This document shows, piece by piece, positions 37,324 through 45,876 of a stretch of DNA of 64,000 nucleotides. Within the stretch, counting starts at the first letter, position 1; every line of letters begins with the position of its first letter. A program made the position numbers and the translations under genes. The notes below the pieces were generated by a model that searched no databases, was not told where the DNA came from, and was given only the letters and a program-made list of their open reading frames with translations. Source of the DNA: Barnesiella merdipullorum (GTDB taxonomy: Bacteria > Bacteroidota > Bacteroidia > Bacteroidales > Barnesiellaceae); NCBI GenBank assembly GCA_019116365.1, contig DXBT01000025.1:62001-126000 (forward strand). Direction: 5' to 3'.

Positions 37324-37331
37324 TACTTTTG
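37324..37331 (+). promoter_or_regulatory. Probable -7 box for the lptF/G-ribBA unit
   Basis: TACTTTTG matches TAnnTTTG and lies 22 nt upstream of the permease ATG. A matching -33 element is not evident. Confidence 0.45.
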
Positions 37332-37353
37332 CATCCTGATAATCGGCAAAAGA

Positions 37354-39300
37354 ATGTTCTATATCAAACGTCTATACAGGTTTATCTTAAAGAGCTTCTT
37401 ACCCCTGTTTCTGATGACATTCTTCATCTGCCTGTTCATCGTACTCATGCAATTCCTGTGGCGGTATGTCGATGAGATGGTGGGGAAGGGTCTCGAAATG
37501 TCGGTTTTGGCCGAACTGTTTTTCTATGCCGCCGTGACCATGGTGCCCATGGCGTTGCCGCTGGCTATCTTGCTGGCTTCGCTCATGACTTTTGGCAATT
37601 TGGGCGAGCGGCTGGAGCTGTTGGCTATCAAGGCTGCCGGTATCTCGCTGTTGCAAATCATGCGGCCATTGGTCATTTTCTTGATATTTGTGGCCATTGG
37701 CGCATTCTTTTTCCAGAACAATGTATTGCCCAAGTCGCAGGTAAAGATGTGGACCCTGCTCTATTCCATGCGGCAAAAGTCGCCCGAGCTCGATATTCCC
37801 GAGGGGGTATTCTATGACCAGATAAGCGGTTATAACCTGTATGTAAAGCAGAAGAACCACAAGACCGGTATGCTCTACGATGTGATGATTTATGACATGT
37901 CGGCCGGTTTTGACAATGCCATGATTATCCTGGCCGACTCGGGCAAGCTGAAGATGACCGATGACAAGCAGCACCTGTTTCTCACGCTCTACAACGGTGA
38001 GTCGTTTGAGAACCTGCGCGACCAGCGCACCAGTGCTTCCAACATTCCCTACCGCCGGGAGACCTTTTCGCTCAAAGAGATTATGATTGCCTTCGATGCC
38101 AACTTCAACCGTATGGACGACGGCATCATGCAGAACCAGTATATCGGTAAAGACCTCAAGGCGTTGCAGACTTCGATCGATTCGATGACTACCCGGGTGG
38201 ACAGTATCGGCAACAACTATGCCCGTAGCCTCAAGACGTCGGGCTATTTTTCGCTCTACAACCGGCCGGGTGTTCGGGTCTCGCCCAACGACTCGGTGAG
38301 GGAGCAGAAGGCAATAGCCGAGGCTGCCACGCTCAATCTCGACAGTGTGTTTGGCGGTGGCAGTCTCCAGCGCAAGCAGCTGTACCTCGACCGGGCAGTG
38401 GCTCGCGCCGAACGGTATTACTCGGACTACGAGTTCCGCAGCTACACGATGAAAGAGGAGAACAAGGTTATCAGGCGCCACCAAATCGAGATGTACAAGA
38501 AGTTTACCCTCTCGTTTGCCTGTATCATCTTTTTCTTCATAGGGGCACCGCTGGGTGCCATTATCCGCAAGGGCGGACTGGGCATGCCGGTCGTGGTGTC
38601 GGTGTTCATGTTCATCTTTTACTACATCATCGACAATACCGGGTACAAGTTGGCCCGCGATGGTCGTTGGGAGGTATGGGAAGGCATGTGGCTCAGTTCG
38701 GCGGTGCTTCTGCCTCTGGGCATCTTCCTCACCTACAAGGCGGTGAAAGACTCGGCTGTGTTCAACCCCGATGTCTATATCAACTTCTTCAGGAAACTCA
38801 TCGGGCGTCAGGAGTTGCGTAAGGTGGTCTTGAAAGAGGTGGTGATGGACGATATGATTCCCCAGGTGGCTATCGAAAAGGCCGAGCAGTTGTCGGTCGC
38901 CTGCAACCGGTATCTCGACAAGGTGAGGCGCAAGCGGCAGTCCTATTGGAAATATTGCCTGTATGGATATGCCAAGGCCGATATTATGGAACTGGAGGAG
39001 CAGATTGACGATTTGGTAAACTATACATCGAACAGCCGCAGTCAATTGGTAATTGGTAAACTGATGGACTATCCCGTGTTGCGCAATCTGTGGGTATATC
39101 GCCCGGCTCCCACGGTGAAATGGGGCTATGTGCTGGCCGTTCTTTTCCCTGTGGGGCTGTTGCTCTACTGGGTAGGCTCGTACCAGCAACGGTTGTTGCG
39201 AAACGAGGTAGAGGGCGTGATTCGAACCAACGGCGATTTGCGCATCCTGTTGGAGAAGGAAGAGAAAGAGCGAATGTATGAAGAAGATAAAACCATATAA
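37354..39300 (+). CDS. LptF/LptG-family permease (YjgP/YjgQ)
   Basis: 648 residues from the ATG at 37354, just before LYRFILKSFLPLFLMTFF. Three N-terminal helices with the family motif VPMALPLAILLASLMTFGNLGE, a large periplasmic jellyroll domain (~110-390), helices near 400-480 with FFFIGAPLGAIIRKGGLGMP, and a C-terminal extension of about 150 residues with a final membrane segment (YVLAVLFPVGLLLYWVG). The family moves lipopolysaccharide from the inner membrane to the Lpt bridge. It is longer than the ~360-residue E. coli proteins, which I believe is common in this phylum. ribBA follows 3 nt later. Confidence 0.88.
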   Translation: MFYIKRLYRFILKSFLPLFLMTFFICLFIVLMQFLWRYVDEMVGKGLEMSVLAELFFYAAVTMVPMALPLAILLASLMTFGNLGERLELLAIKAAGISLLQIMRPLVIFLIFVAIGAFFFQNNVLPKSQVKMWTLLYSMRQKSPELDIPEGVFYDQISGYNLYVKQKNHKTGMLYDVMIYDMSAGFDNAMIILADSGKLKMTDDKQHLFLTLYNGESFENLRDQRTSASNIPYRRETFSLKEIMIAFDANFNRMDDGIMQNQYIGKDLKALQTSIDSMTTRVDSIGNNYARSLKTSGYFSLYNRPGVRVSPNDSVREQKAIAEAATLNLDSVFGGGSLQRKQLYLDRAVARAERYYSDYEFRSYTMKEENKVIRRHQIEMYKKFTLSFACIIFFFIGAPLGAIIRKGGLGMPVVVSVFMFIFYYIIDNTGYKLARDGRWEVWEGMWLSSAVLLPLGIFLTYKAVKDSAVFNPDVYINFFRKLIGRQELRKVVLKEVVMDDMIPQVAIEKAEQLSVACNRYLDKVRRKRQSYWKYCLYGYAKADIMELEEQIDDLVNYTSNSRSQLVIGKLMDYPVLRNLWVYRPAPTVKWGYVLAVLFPVGLLLYWVGSYQQRLLRNEVEGVIRTNGDLRILLEKEEKERMYEEDKTI

Positions 39301-39303
39301 GCT

Positions 39304-40524
39304 ATGAATAAAGAGACGATTTTGAGTTCGATAGACGAGGCCGTCGAGGATTTTCGACAAGGCAAGTTTTTGATTGTCGTGGACGATGAGGATCGCGAGA
39401 ACGAGGGCGATTTTATCATTGCCGCCGAGGCTATCACCCCCGAGAAGGTGAACTTCATGCTCACCAACGGACGGGGCGTTTTGTGTGCCCCTATCACGCA
39501 GCAGCGTTGCGAAGAGCTCAAGCTCTATCGACAGGTGAATCACAACACGTCGATGTTGGGGACTCCCTTTACCGTAACCATCGACAAGCTGGAGGGCTGT
39601 ACCACCGGCGTGTCGAGTCACGACCGGGCTGCCACGATACGGGCTTTGGCCGATCCGGCTTCGACCCCCGAGACCTTTGGTCGCCCCGGTCACATCAATC
39701 CCCTCTATGCCCAGGACAAAGGGGTGTTGAAACGTGCCGGCCACACCGAAGCCGCTGTCGATTTGGCCCGTCTGGCCGGGTTGTACCCGGCTGCCGCGCT
39801 CATCGAGATTCTCAACGAAGACGGTACGATGGCCCGGTTGCCGCAGTTGACCCAGGTGGCTCAGAAATTCGGTATCAAGATTATCGCCATACGCGACCTG
39901 ATTGCCTATCGCTTGAAACAGGAGTCGCTGATTGAGAGAGGGGTCGAGGTGGATATGCCTACCGAGTATGGCCACTTCCGGCTGATTCCCTTCCGCCAGA
40001 AAAGCAACGGGCTGGAGCATATTGCCTTGATCAAAGGTTCGTTTGAAAAGGATGAGCCGGTATTGGTGCGGGTACATTCGTCCTGTGCCACGGGCGACAT
40101 ATTCGGGTCCATGCGTTGCGATTGCGGGGAGCAGCTGCACAAAGCCATGCAACTGATCGAGAAAGAGGGGAAAGGTGCTGTTATCTACCTGAATCAGGAA
40201 GGCCGTGGAATAGGACTGATGGAAAAGATGAAGGCCTATAAACTTCAGGAGGAGGGTATGGATACGGTCGATGCCAATCTGTGCCTGGGGCACCAGGCCG
40301 ACGAGCGCGACTATGGCGTGGGAGCCAGCATCCTGCGCGATATAGGTGTGCACAAGCTGCGCCTGATGACCAACAACCCCGTGAAGCGTATCGGCCTCGA
40401 GGCTTACGGCCTGGAGATTGTCGAGAATGTACCCATCGAGGTGACTCCCAATCCCTATAACCGTCGCTATCTGCTCACCAAAGAGAAACGCATGGGGCAT
40501 ACGCTGCATGTCGATGAAGAGTAG
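39304..40524 (+). CDS. ribBA: Bifunctional DHBP synthase / GTP cyclohydrolase II
   Basis: 406 residues. RibB domain (1-205): DDEDRENEGDFIIAAE and HNTSMLGTPFTVTID, with GHINPLYAQ and GHTEAAVDLARLAG. RibA domain (210-406): RVHSSCATGDIFGSMRCDCG with the zinc cysteines, YLNQEGRGIGL, and GVGASILRDIGV. The protein makes both precursors of riboflavin: 3,4-dihydroxybutanone 4-phosphate and the pyrimidine from GTP. Starts 3 nt after the lptF/G-like gene, so co-transcribed; a terminator follows. Confidence 0.97.
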   Translation: MNKETILSSIDEAVEDFRQGKFLIVVDDEDRENEGDFIIAAEAITPEKVNFMLTNGRGVLCAPITQQRCEELKLYRQVNHNTSMLGTPFTVTIDKLEGCTTGVSSHDRAATIRALADPASTPETFGRPGHINPLYAQDKGVLKRAGHTEAAVDLARLAGLYPAAALIEILNEDGTMARLPQLTQVAQKFGIKIIAIRDLIAYRLKQESLIERGVEVDMPTEYGHFRLIPFRQKSNGLEHIALIKGSFEKDEPVLVRVHSSCATGDIFGSMRCDCGEQLHKAMQLIEKEGKGAVIYLNQEGRGIGLMEKMKAYKLQEEGMDTVDANLCLGHQADERDYGVGASILRDIGVHKLRLMTNNPVKRIGLEAYGLEIVENVPIEVTPNPYNRRYLLTKEKRMGHTLHVDEE

Positions 40525-40588
40525 AACCGAGTGGCGTCCGGGTCCACGAATGAAAACCGGGAACCGACGACACGAGAATCGATAAAAC

Positions 40589-40637
40589 AATCCCCGCAAA
40601 AACTTGGTAAAAGAGTTTTTGCGGGGATTCTTGTTTA
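40589..40637 (+). terminator. Terminator after ribBA (probably bidirectional)
   Basis: Stem AATCCCCGCAAAAACT / AGTTTTTGCGGGGATT with a short loop, followed on the plus strand by CTTGTTT; on the minus strand the hairpin is followed by GTTTTATC, so it may also end the convergent lipoprotein gene. Confidence 0.85.
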
Positions 40638-40682
40638 TGGCGTGTTGCATACCCCGGATTGCGGCTATACCGGCCGACAGGG

Positions 40683-41330
40683 TCATAACGGTTTCGACTC
40701 AGTGCGTGTCGTGAAGTCGTCGTTGATGATGTTGCCCTCCCACATGCCCTCGATGGTGATGGGGGTGTTGCTGGTTGTTTCGGTGAGCCAGGCGGTGTAG
40801 GCTATGTGGTAGTAGCTGATGCTGTACTGGCCATAGACGTAGGTTTCGGTATGAGGGGGAACGCATATCTCGTCGATAGTCCGGTCGATTTCGGCCAGGG
40901 TCAGTTCTGCCGTGAAGGATTGAAAACTGTATAGCGAATCGCCCAATACGATGCGGTTGTCGTCATCGACATAACAAGGGGTTCTCACCCGCAGGGTGTC
41001 GGTGTAGATTTGGGCCAGCAAGGGGTCTTCGCTGGAGAAATAGGAGTAGTTGTAGAGCGGGTCTTGTGGGGGCGAGGGGGTATCGTGCCATTCTTTGTCG
41101 AGTGAGTTTGAGATGATGACGACACAGGTCTCGTCGGCCAGTTGGGTGTTTTTGCTGCTCCAATAGTCGAAGTAGTATTGGATACTGTCAACGACAAAGC
41201 GTCGGTCGCGAGCCGGGGGCAGCACGGGCCGCTCGGGGTTGTGAGGCAGGGGCGACTCTTTCTCGAAGAAACTGTCGCACGACGAGACGAGCAGCAGGAG
41301 TATCACTAAAATGGCAGTATAGCGGTTCAT
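40683..41330 (-). CDS. Hypothetical lipoprotein
   Basis: 215 residues. The signal MNRYTAILVILLLLVSSCDSF has a lipobox with Cys18. The mature part begins with a Pro-rich segment (SPLPHNPERPVLPPARDRR) followed by a mixed alpha/beta or all-beta domain with several Tyr-rich stretches and two Cys residues. I do not recognise the family. It stands alone between the ribBA terminator and the terminator hairpin of the next minus-strand operon; no clear promoter box is visible. Confidence 0.7.
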   Translation of the reverse strand: MNRYTAILVILLLLVSSCDSFFEKESPLPHNPERPVLPPARDRRFVVDSIQYYFDYWSSKNTQLADETCVVIISNSLDKEWHDTPSPPQDPLYNYSYFSSEDPLLAQIYTDTLRVRTPCYVDDDNRIVLGDSLYSFQSFTAELTLAEIDRTIDEICVPPHTETYVYGQYSISYYHIAYTAWLTETTSNTPITIEGMWEGNIINDDFTTRTESKPL

Positions 41331-41373
41331 ACACTCAAGCAGGGTTTAGGTGTGTAGCAGAGGGAGAAACAGA

Positions 41374-41402
41374 CGAGGCTGGAGATGCCGTCTCCAGCCT
41401 CG
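41374..41402 (-). terminator. Terminator of the minus-strand rsmI operon
   Basis: A perfect 12-bp stem (CGAGGCTGGAGA / TCTCCAGCCTCG) around a 5-nt loop, followed on the minus strand by TCTGTTTCTCC. It lies 23 nt beyond the stop codon of the coiled-coil lipoprotein gene. Confidence 0.75.
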
Positions 41403-41425
41403 CTCCAAATGGGGTGAATGGTCGG

Positions 41426-42301
41426 TTATTTAAGCTCTACCACCAGGTAGCGGCTCAAGCTCCAGAAGTTCTCGGGGTTGGTGATTACCAGTGTGAGGTA
41501 CCCCTCGTTGTCTTTTTGCAGTTCATAAGAGCCTTCGGGATGCTTGGTGAGGAACTTGGCCTTTTTGCTGTCGAAGGGGATTTCGCGCAGTTTGCGCATG
41601 TCGGCCGTGGTGAAGTAGTCTTTGTTGAAGTCGCTTTCCATCACCTTTTTCGACGAGAAGAGACCGCCACCCTCGACAATCTTCTGTTCCTTCAATTCTT
41701 TGTTGGTGCCCAAGGCATAATAAACGGTATTGAGCGCTTCGTCCTGGCTTTGGAGCACCTCTTTTTGTTGCTGGTTCTCGGTAGCCAGGTTCTCTACTTG
41801 ACCGGTGAGGTTGTTCACGGCATCATCGAGCTCGGCAATGCGCACATCGCGTTTGGCGAGCGACTCTTGCAGCGAGGTAATCAGTTCGGTCTTTTCGGTA
41901 ATTTCTGTTTGCAGGCGCTCGATGGTCTTTTGCAGAGATGCCGACTGGTTCTTGCTCTGCTTGAGTTGTTGTTGCAGTTTGTCCAGTCGCTCTTTGTTTT
42001 TCTGCAGAGTCTCGGCGACCAGTGTCATATCGTTTTTGATTTGTTCCCGGGTGGTAAGCGAAACTTCTCCGTTGGCATCTTTTTGGGTGACCAGATAATT
42101 CTCGGCCTCTTTCATTTGACGGAATCCCTCTTCTACGTCGTTGATGAGTTGAATCATTTCGTTGAAGTCGGCAGTCGTCTGTGCATTGACTTGGAGCAAC
42201 GAGTCGTTCTCGGCTTGCAGTCTCTTCACTTCGGTCGATTGATTGGTACAGCCAATCATCAGAACAGATGCTGCGATGGCAGCGGTAATAGCCTTTTTCA
42301 T
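41426..42301 (-). CDS. Coiled-coil lipoprotein, conserved hypothetical
   Basis: 291 residues. Lipoprotein signal AAIAASVLMIGC (Cys18), then a long heptad-rich region from about residue 25 to 200 (EVKRLQAENDSLLQVNAQTT; LQKTIERLQTEITEKTELIT), and a C-terminal globular part of about 90 residues (EVLQSQDEALNTVYYALGTN... FWSLSRYLVVELK). The layout suggests a periplasmic trimeric or dimeric stalk with a head. Function unknown. It is the last gene of an operon with the acidic protein and rsmI, 18 nt after rsmI. Confidence 0.8.
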   Translation of the reverse strand: MKKAITAAIAASVLMIGCTNQSTEVKRLQAENDSLLQVNAQTTADFNEMIQLINDVEEGFRQMKEAENYLVTQKDANGEVSLTTREQIKNDMTLVAETLQKNKERLDKLQQQLKQSKNQSASLQKTIERLQTEITEKTELITSLQESLAKRDVRIAELDDAVNNLTGQVENLATENQQQKEVLQSQDEALNTVYYALGTNKELKEQKIVEGGGLFSSKKVMESDFNKDYFTTADMRKLREIPFDSKKAKFLTKHPEGSYELQKDNEGYLTLVITNPENFWSLSRYLVVELK

Positions 42302-42319
42302 AATGGTTAAAAATTAAAT

Positions 42320-43045
42320 TTATAGTTGTGTATCGCTTTTGGCGTATTTGTCTTTTTTTTTCTCTTTGGGTTTCTCGGGAGCACCGGCCACAACAATGAC
42401 AATTTCGCCTTTGGGCTCGTGTTCGGTAAAGTGGGCGATGAGTTCGTCGAGGGTACCTCGCACCGTCTCTTCGTGAATCTTGGAGATCTCGCGGCTCACC
42501 GAGGCTTCGCGCTCGCCGCCAAAGGTCTCATTGAACTGTACCAGAGTTTTGAGCAGGCGGAAGGGCGACTCGTAGAAGATGATCGTGCGGGGCTCGTCGG
42601 CCAGTTGGGCCAGCCGGGTGGCACGTCCTTTCTTCTGGGGGAGGAATCCTTCGAAACAGAACTTCTCGTTGGGCAGTCCCGAGGCGACCAGTGCCGGCAC
42701 GAAAGCGGTGGCTCCGGGCAGACACTCGACGGGGATGCCTCTGCGGCGACACTCCCGCACCAGGAGGAATCCCGGGTCGGAGATGGCCGGTGTACCGGCG
42801 TCGGAGATGAGGGCTATCGTTTCACCACCCTCGATGCGGGCGACGATGCCTTCGACCGTTTGGTGCTCGTTGAACTTGTGGTGCGACTGCATGCGGGTGT
42901 GTATGTCGTAGTGCTTGAGCAGGACGCTGCTGGTGCGGGTATCTTCGGCCAGGATGCAATCGACCTCCCGCAGCACGGCAATGGCCCTGAAGGTCATATC
43001 TTCGAGATTGCCTACCGGTGTAGGGACTACATAGAGCTTCGACAT
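42320..43045 (-). CDS. rsmI: 16S rRNA (cytidine-1402-2'-O)-methyltransferase
   Basis: 241 residues. SAM-dependent tetrapyrrole-methylase-like fold with RsmI motifs: VPTPVGNLEDMTFRAI at the N-terminus, AEDTRTSSVLLKHY, LISDAGTPAISDPGFLLV, and CLPGATAFVPALVASGLP. It methylates C1402 in the ribosomal P site. The C-terminus ends in a lysine-rich tail (KPKEKKKDKYAKS). It lies 12 nt after the acidic-protein gene. Confidence 0.95.
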   Translation of the reverse strand: MSKLYVVPTPVGNLEDMTFRAIAVLREVDCILAEDTRTSSVLLKHYDIHTRMQSHHKFNEHQTVEGIVARIEGGETIALISDAGTPAISDPGFLLVRECRRRGIPVECLPGATAFVPALVASGLPNEKFCFEGFLPQKKGRATRLAQLADEPRTIIFYESPFRLLKTLVQFNETFGGEREASVSREISKIHEETVRGTLDELIAHFTEHEPKGEIVIVVAGAPEKPKEKKKDKYAKSDTQL

Positions 43046-43057
43046 GGTGCAGCGCGG

Positions 43058-44032
43058 TTATAGAAAGTGTTTCTGTACGATTTTCATAAACTCGGCGACT
43101 TCGGGATTGTCCATGTCCCAGTTGAGGTCGTTGAGGATGTAGTCCTCGGCCTCTTCGTAGGAGTTCATGGCGTCGATGAGAGCCAGGGTTTCGTTCATGC
43201 GGATATCGCTGTTACCGAAAAGTTCGCGACGGAACCGGAATCGGTCGTTCAGACTCAATGCCTTGCGCAACTCTTTGGCCTGTTGGCGTTGCAGGGCCTC
43301 TTCGAGGGTGACCGGTGCCGAGGTGTCGTCGGCCGGCAGGTCGGCTGTGGGAGTATCCTCGTAGTCGGCCTCGTCGTAGTCGGTGTCATCGGTATCGTCG
43401 TCGTAGTCGTTGTGGTCGTCTTGGGCGGCCGACAGCTCTTCGTCGCTCATCTGTTCCCAGGGGTAGAGGGGCTCCTCTTTCTCGACAGGAGTTTCGGCCG
43501 AGGGGGCTGCCGGTGTATCGAGCGGAGTCTCTTCGTGAACCGAGGGCGCAGGTTGAACTTCGTGCTCCTTGGCATGAGGTGCAGGTTCGGGTGTAGGTTC
43601 GGCCTCCTCTTCGATTGTGGTGGCCAGGACGGGCACTTCGATTTCTACCTCTTGAGTCGGGGTTACGGGCATATTCCACGGTTCGTCGAAAGAGTCTTCG
43701 AAGGAGCTATCATTCACCTCTTCGGCGGGATGCGATTCGTGGTGCTCCTCGGTCTCGGCAGTAATATAATCGGCAGGCGTGTCGGTGTCGTCATTGGGCG
43801 CTTCGCTCTTTTGGGGCGCAACGCTGTCAAAAGGATCGTGCTTTTGCAATTCGGCCCAGAACTGTGACGACCGCAACTCTCGGGTAGAGCGGTCGATAGA
43901 TTCGGCTTTTTCACGGGCCAACTTCAGTAGAATACCGGGGGCATCTTGGCCGGCCTGCTCGATGACGAGCAGGAGCTCACGCAGTTCGCCCAACTGGTTG
44001 ATAATGTATGCGATGCGACTGTCTCGTGACAT
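43058..44032 (-). CDS. Acidic protein with conserved ends, hypothetical
   Basis: 324 residues. Three parts: a helical N-terminus (1-60, RIAYIINQLGELRELLLVIE), a long low-complexity acidic Pro/Glu/Thr linker (about 65-240, with runs such as DDHNDYDDDTDDTDYDEADY), and a helical C-terminus (245-324: LRKALSLNDRFRFRRELFGN, LNWDMDNPEVAEFMKIVQKH). The ends look conserved-protein-like, the middle disordered. No enzyme motif. First gene of the operon with rsmI, transcribed from the promoter in repeat copy A. Confidence 0.8.
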   Translation of the reverse strand: MSRDSRIAYIINQLGELRELLLVIEQAGQDAPGILLKLAREKAESIDRSTRELRSSQFWAELQKHDPFDSVAPQKSEAPNDDTDTPADYITAETEEHHESHPAEEVNDSSFEDSFDEPWNMPVTPTQEVEIEVPVLATTIEEEAEPTPEPAPHAKEHEVQPAPSVHEETPLDTPAAPSAETPVEKEEPLYPWEQMSDEELSAAQDDHNDYDDDTDDTDYDEADYEDTPTADLPADDTSAPVTLEEALQRQQAKELRKALSLNDRFRFRRELFGNSDIRMNETLALIDAMNSYEEAEDYILNDLNWDMDNPEVAEFMKIVQKHFL

Positions 44033-44059
44033 GGAATCGAATTTAGAGGTTTCACTATG

Positions 44060-44170
44060 TTATCCAAAGGTAGCGAAAGGTGAGCGCAAAGACAAAGGAA
44101 AACGAAGTTTTCTCATTTGGCTTAGCCGAACCGCATCCTATCTTCGGTTTATCCAATTATCCAAAGGTAG
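44060..44170. repeat. 14-bp direct repeat flanking repeat copy A
   Basis: TTATCCAAAGGTAG occurs at 44060-44073 and again at 44157-44170, 97 bp apart. Each copy contains a minus-strand TACCTTTG box, so two -7 elements stand in tandem upstream of the acidic-protein gene. Confidence 0.8.
44065..44138 (-). repeat. Dispersed promoter repeat, copy A
   Basis: Read on the minus strand, it begins GGATGCGGTTCGGCTAAGCC, contains the palindrome GAAAAC-TTC-GTTTTC (44112-44098) and ends CGCTCACCTTTCGCTACCTTTG. The last eight bases are a -7 box, with a TTTG (44096-44093) 20 nt before it: a good promoter for the acidic-protein gene that starts at 44032. It is closely similar to copy D at 53823-53899 and more distantly to copies B and C. 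Confidence 0.85.
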
Positions 44171-44218
44171 TAATAAAATGACAGATGCGAGCAGGAGAGT
44201 AAAAAATTTTAGAGGCTG

Positions 44219-45625
44219 TTACTTTTTTTTAGAAAGTGCCGTGGTGAGCCAAGCGGCAATTTTTTGCTTCAGTTGGGAGCGGTTGCAGGTGTAGTTGTTG
44301 AACATCAGAGCAATAGCATAGCGATTCCCGGCAGGTGTGGTGTAGTAGCCGGCATAGGCGTGCACGTCGCTCATGCTGCCGCTTTTCAGTCTCAACTCGC
44401 CCGGGAGAGAGCTGTTGCGCATGAAAGTGGCCACCGAGCCTTCGCGCCCGGCGAGGGGCAGCGACTGGACGAAGGTTTTGCCCACCTGTGGGTCTCGGGC
44501 GGTTGCGGCAAGTACTTGGGCCAGATATCGGGCCGATACTTTGTTGTTGCGGGCCAGCCCCGAGCCGTCGTAGAGGAATAGCTCGAGCGAGTCGGCACCG
44601 AGGGGTTGCCAGTAGCGTCGTATGGTCTCGATACCTTTCGAGGCGCTACCCCGGGGAGCCGAGGTGAGGGCTATATGTCGCAGCAGACTCTCGGCATAGA
44701 GGTTGTCGCTGCGCACGTTGAGGCTGCGCACAATATAAGCGAGCGAGTCGGAGGGGTAGTCGAGCAGCAGGGTTTCGTCTCCTGGGGCTGTTGTGATGGG
44801 CGATGGACCTACGGTGATGCCGGCCTGTTGCAACCGTTCGGTCAGTTCCCGGGCAAAGAGACTGTCGGGGCGCTCGATCGAGAGGTCGAGTTGGTAGCGG
44901 TTCCGTTTGTGGGGAATGGTGCCGGTAACGGTAAAATGGTTGCCTGTTTGGGTTACGGTGACATCCTCCTTCTCGCCGGGCACGAGTTGGGTGTCGATGG
45001 TGTAGTAGTTGGCTGGGGTTACGCGGGTCACGTTGTACCGGTGGTCGCTGTACCGCAGCTCTATCTGCACCCGGTTGTCGCGATAGGAGAGGGCGTGACA
45101 GCCTGTGCCATAGTCCCAGATGATATCTTCGAGCATCCATTTGGGCGATACGGCGGGCCCGTCGAACAGCGACTCGTCGATGACAATCGACCCCTCGATG
45201 GCTCGGATGTGGTGAGTCGTGAGGGCGGCGACAATCTGGTCGGTAAAGTGGCGGGGAGGGCGGCTGCCGAAGTCCGACCCCAGGGTGGGGTCGCCTCCAC
45301 CGTGTATCACCAGGTTGCCATGCAGTTGTCCACTCTCGTCGATGCGGCCGGTGTATCCCACGGACGTCGTGGCGCGATAGTCGGGACCCAGCAGGCGCAG
45401 AGCCGTAGCGGTGGTGATGACCTTGGCGGTCGATGCCGGTATCATGGCCTGGCGCTCGTTATGGGCGACGAGGGTCTCGCCCGTGTTGACATCGGTGATG
45501 CAGATGCCTATCGATGCAGGGGAGAACGCCGGGTCGGCAAGAAAGCCTTCGAGTGTTTGGGCCCGGGCTGTGCCATGCAGGAGTATAAAGAGGGTAATCA
45601 GTACAAAAACAGAGGCTTGTCGCAT
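44219..45625 (-). CDS. dacB: D-alanyl-D-alanine carboxypeptidase/endopeptidase (PBP4 type)
   Basis: 468 residues from the ATG at 45625; this gives a clean signal peptide (ASVFVLITLFILLHGTARA), while an upstream GTG would add seven residues. Penicillin-binding motifs of the S13 family: SxxK as STAK (Ser65, Lys68), SxN as SDN (about residue 300), and KTG as KSG in LKSGSMSDVHAYAGY. It trims or cuts peptidoglycan cross-links in the periplasm. It is a single gene driven by repeat copy B. Confidence 0.94.
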   Translation of the reverse strand: MRQASVFVLITLFILLHGTARAQTLEGFLADPAFSPASIGICITDVNTGETLVAHNERQAMIPASTAKVITTATALRLLGPDYRATTSVGYTGRIDESGQLHGNLVIHGGGDPTLGSDFGSRPPRHFTDQIVAALTTHHIRAIEGSIVIDESLFDGPAVSPKWMLEDIIWDYGTGCHALSYRDNRVQIELRYSDHRYNVTRVTPANYYTIDTQLVPGEKEDVTVTQTGNHFTVTGTIPHKRNRYQLDLSIERPDSLFARELTERLQQAGITVGPSPITTAPGDETLLLDYPSDSLAYIVRSLNVRSDNLYAESLLRHIALTSAPRGSASKGIETIRRYWQPLGADSLELFLYDGSGLARNNKVSARYLAQVLAATARDPQVGKTFVQSLPLAGREGSVATFMRNSSLPGELRLKSGSMSDVHAYAGYYTTPAGNRYAIALMFNNYTCNRSQLKQKIAAWLTTALSKKK

Positions 45626-45651
45626 GATGAATGGTTTGGGTTTCACGCCTA

Positions 45652-45719
45652 CAAAGATAGAGAAAGGTGAGAGCAGAAAAAAACAAGCTTGCCTGAATTT
45701 TTTATACTGAACCGCTTCC
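45652..45719 (-). repeat. Dispersed promoter repeat, copy B
   Basis: Minus-strand sequence starts GGAAGCGGTTCAGTATA, contains the palindrome CAAGCTTG (45691-45684) and ends GCTCTCACCTTTCTCTATCTTTG. The final TATCTTTG is a -7 box 26 nt before the dacB start codon. It is the most diverged of the four copies. A small hairpin (CCTGTCTT/AAGACAGG, 45718-45738) abuts its far end. Confidence 0.75.
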
Positions 45720-45800
45720 TGTCTTCTTCAAAGACAGGCGAAAGGCGAGAGCCGTGACAAGTTTTACCGACAGCTCTTGAGATAAATAGGCGGGGTAAAG

Positions 45801-45832
45801 GTTGTCAAAATCGAACTATCTTTTTACTTTTG
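45801..45832 (+). promoter_or_regulatory. Promoter of tdk
   Basis: GTTG at 45801-45804, 20-nt spacer, and TACTTTTG at 45825-45832; the tdk ATG lies 44 nt downstream. Confidence 0.65.
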
Positions 45833-45876
45833 TTGCATCATTTAATTAACCGAAAGAGAAATAGAGACATATAACT

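Noticed and set aside
37399..40686. Very long open frame (about 1095 codons) on the minus strand opposite the LptF/G and ribBA genes
   Set aside because: It covers two certain plus-strand genes, is rich in His/Gln/Arg in the way antisense frames of this codon usage are, and shows no domain.
45718..45738. Hairpin CCTGTCTT-CTTCA-AAGACAGG as a terminator
   Set aside because: No gene ends there and no T-run follows; probably incidental or part of the neighbouring repeat.
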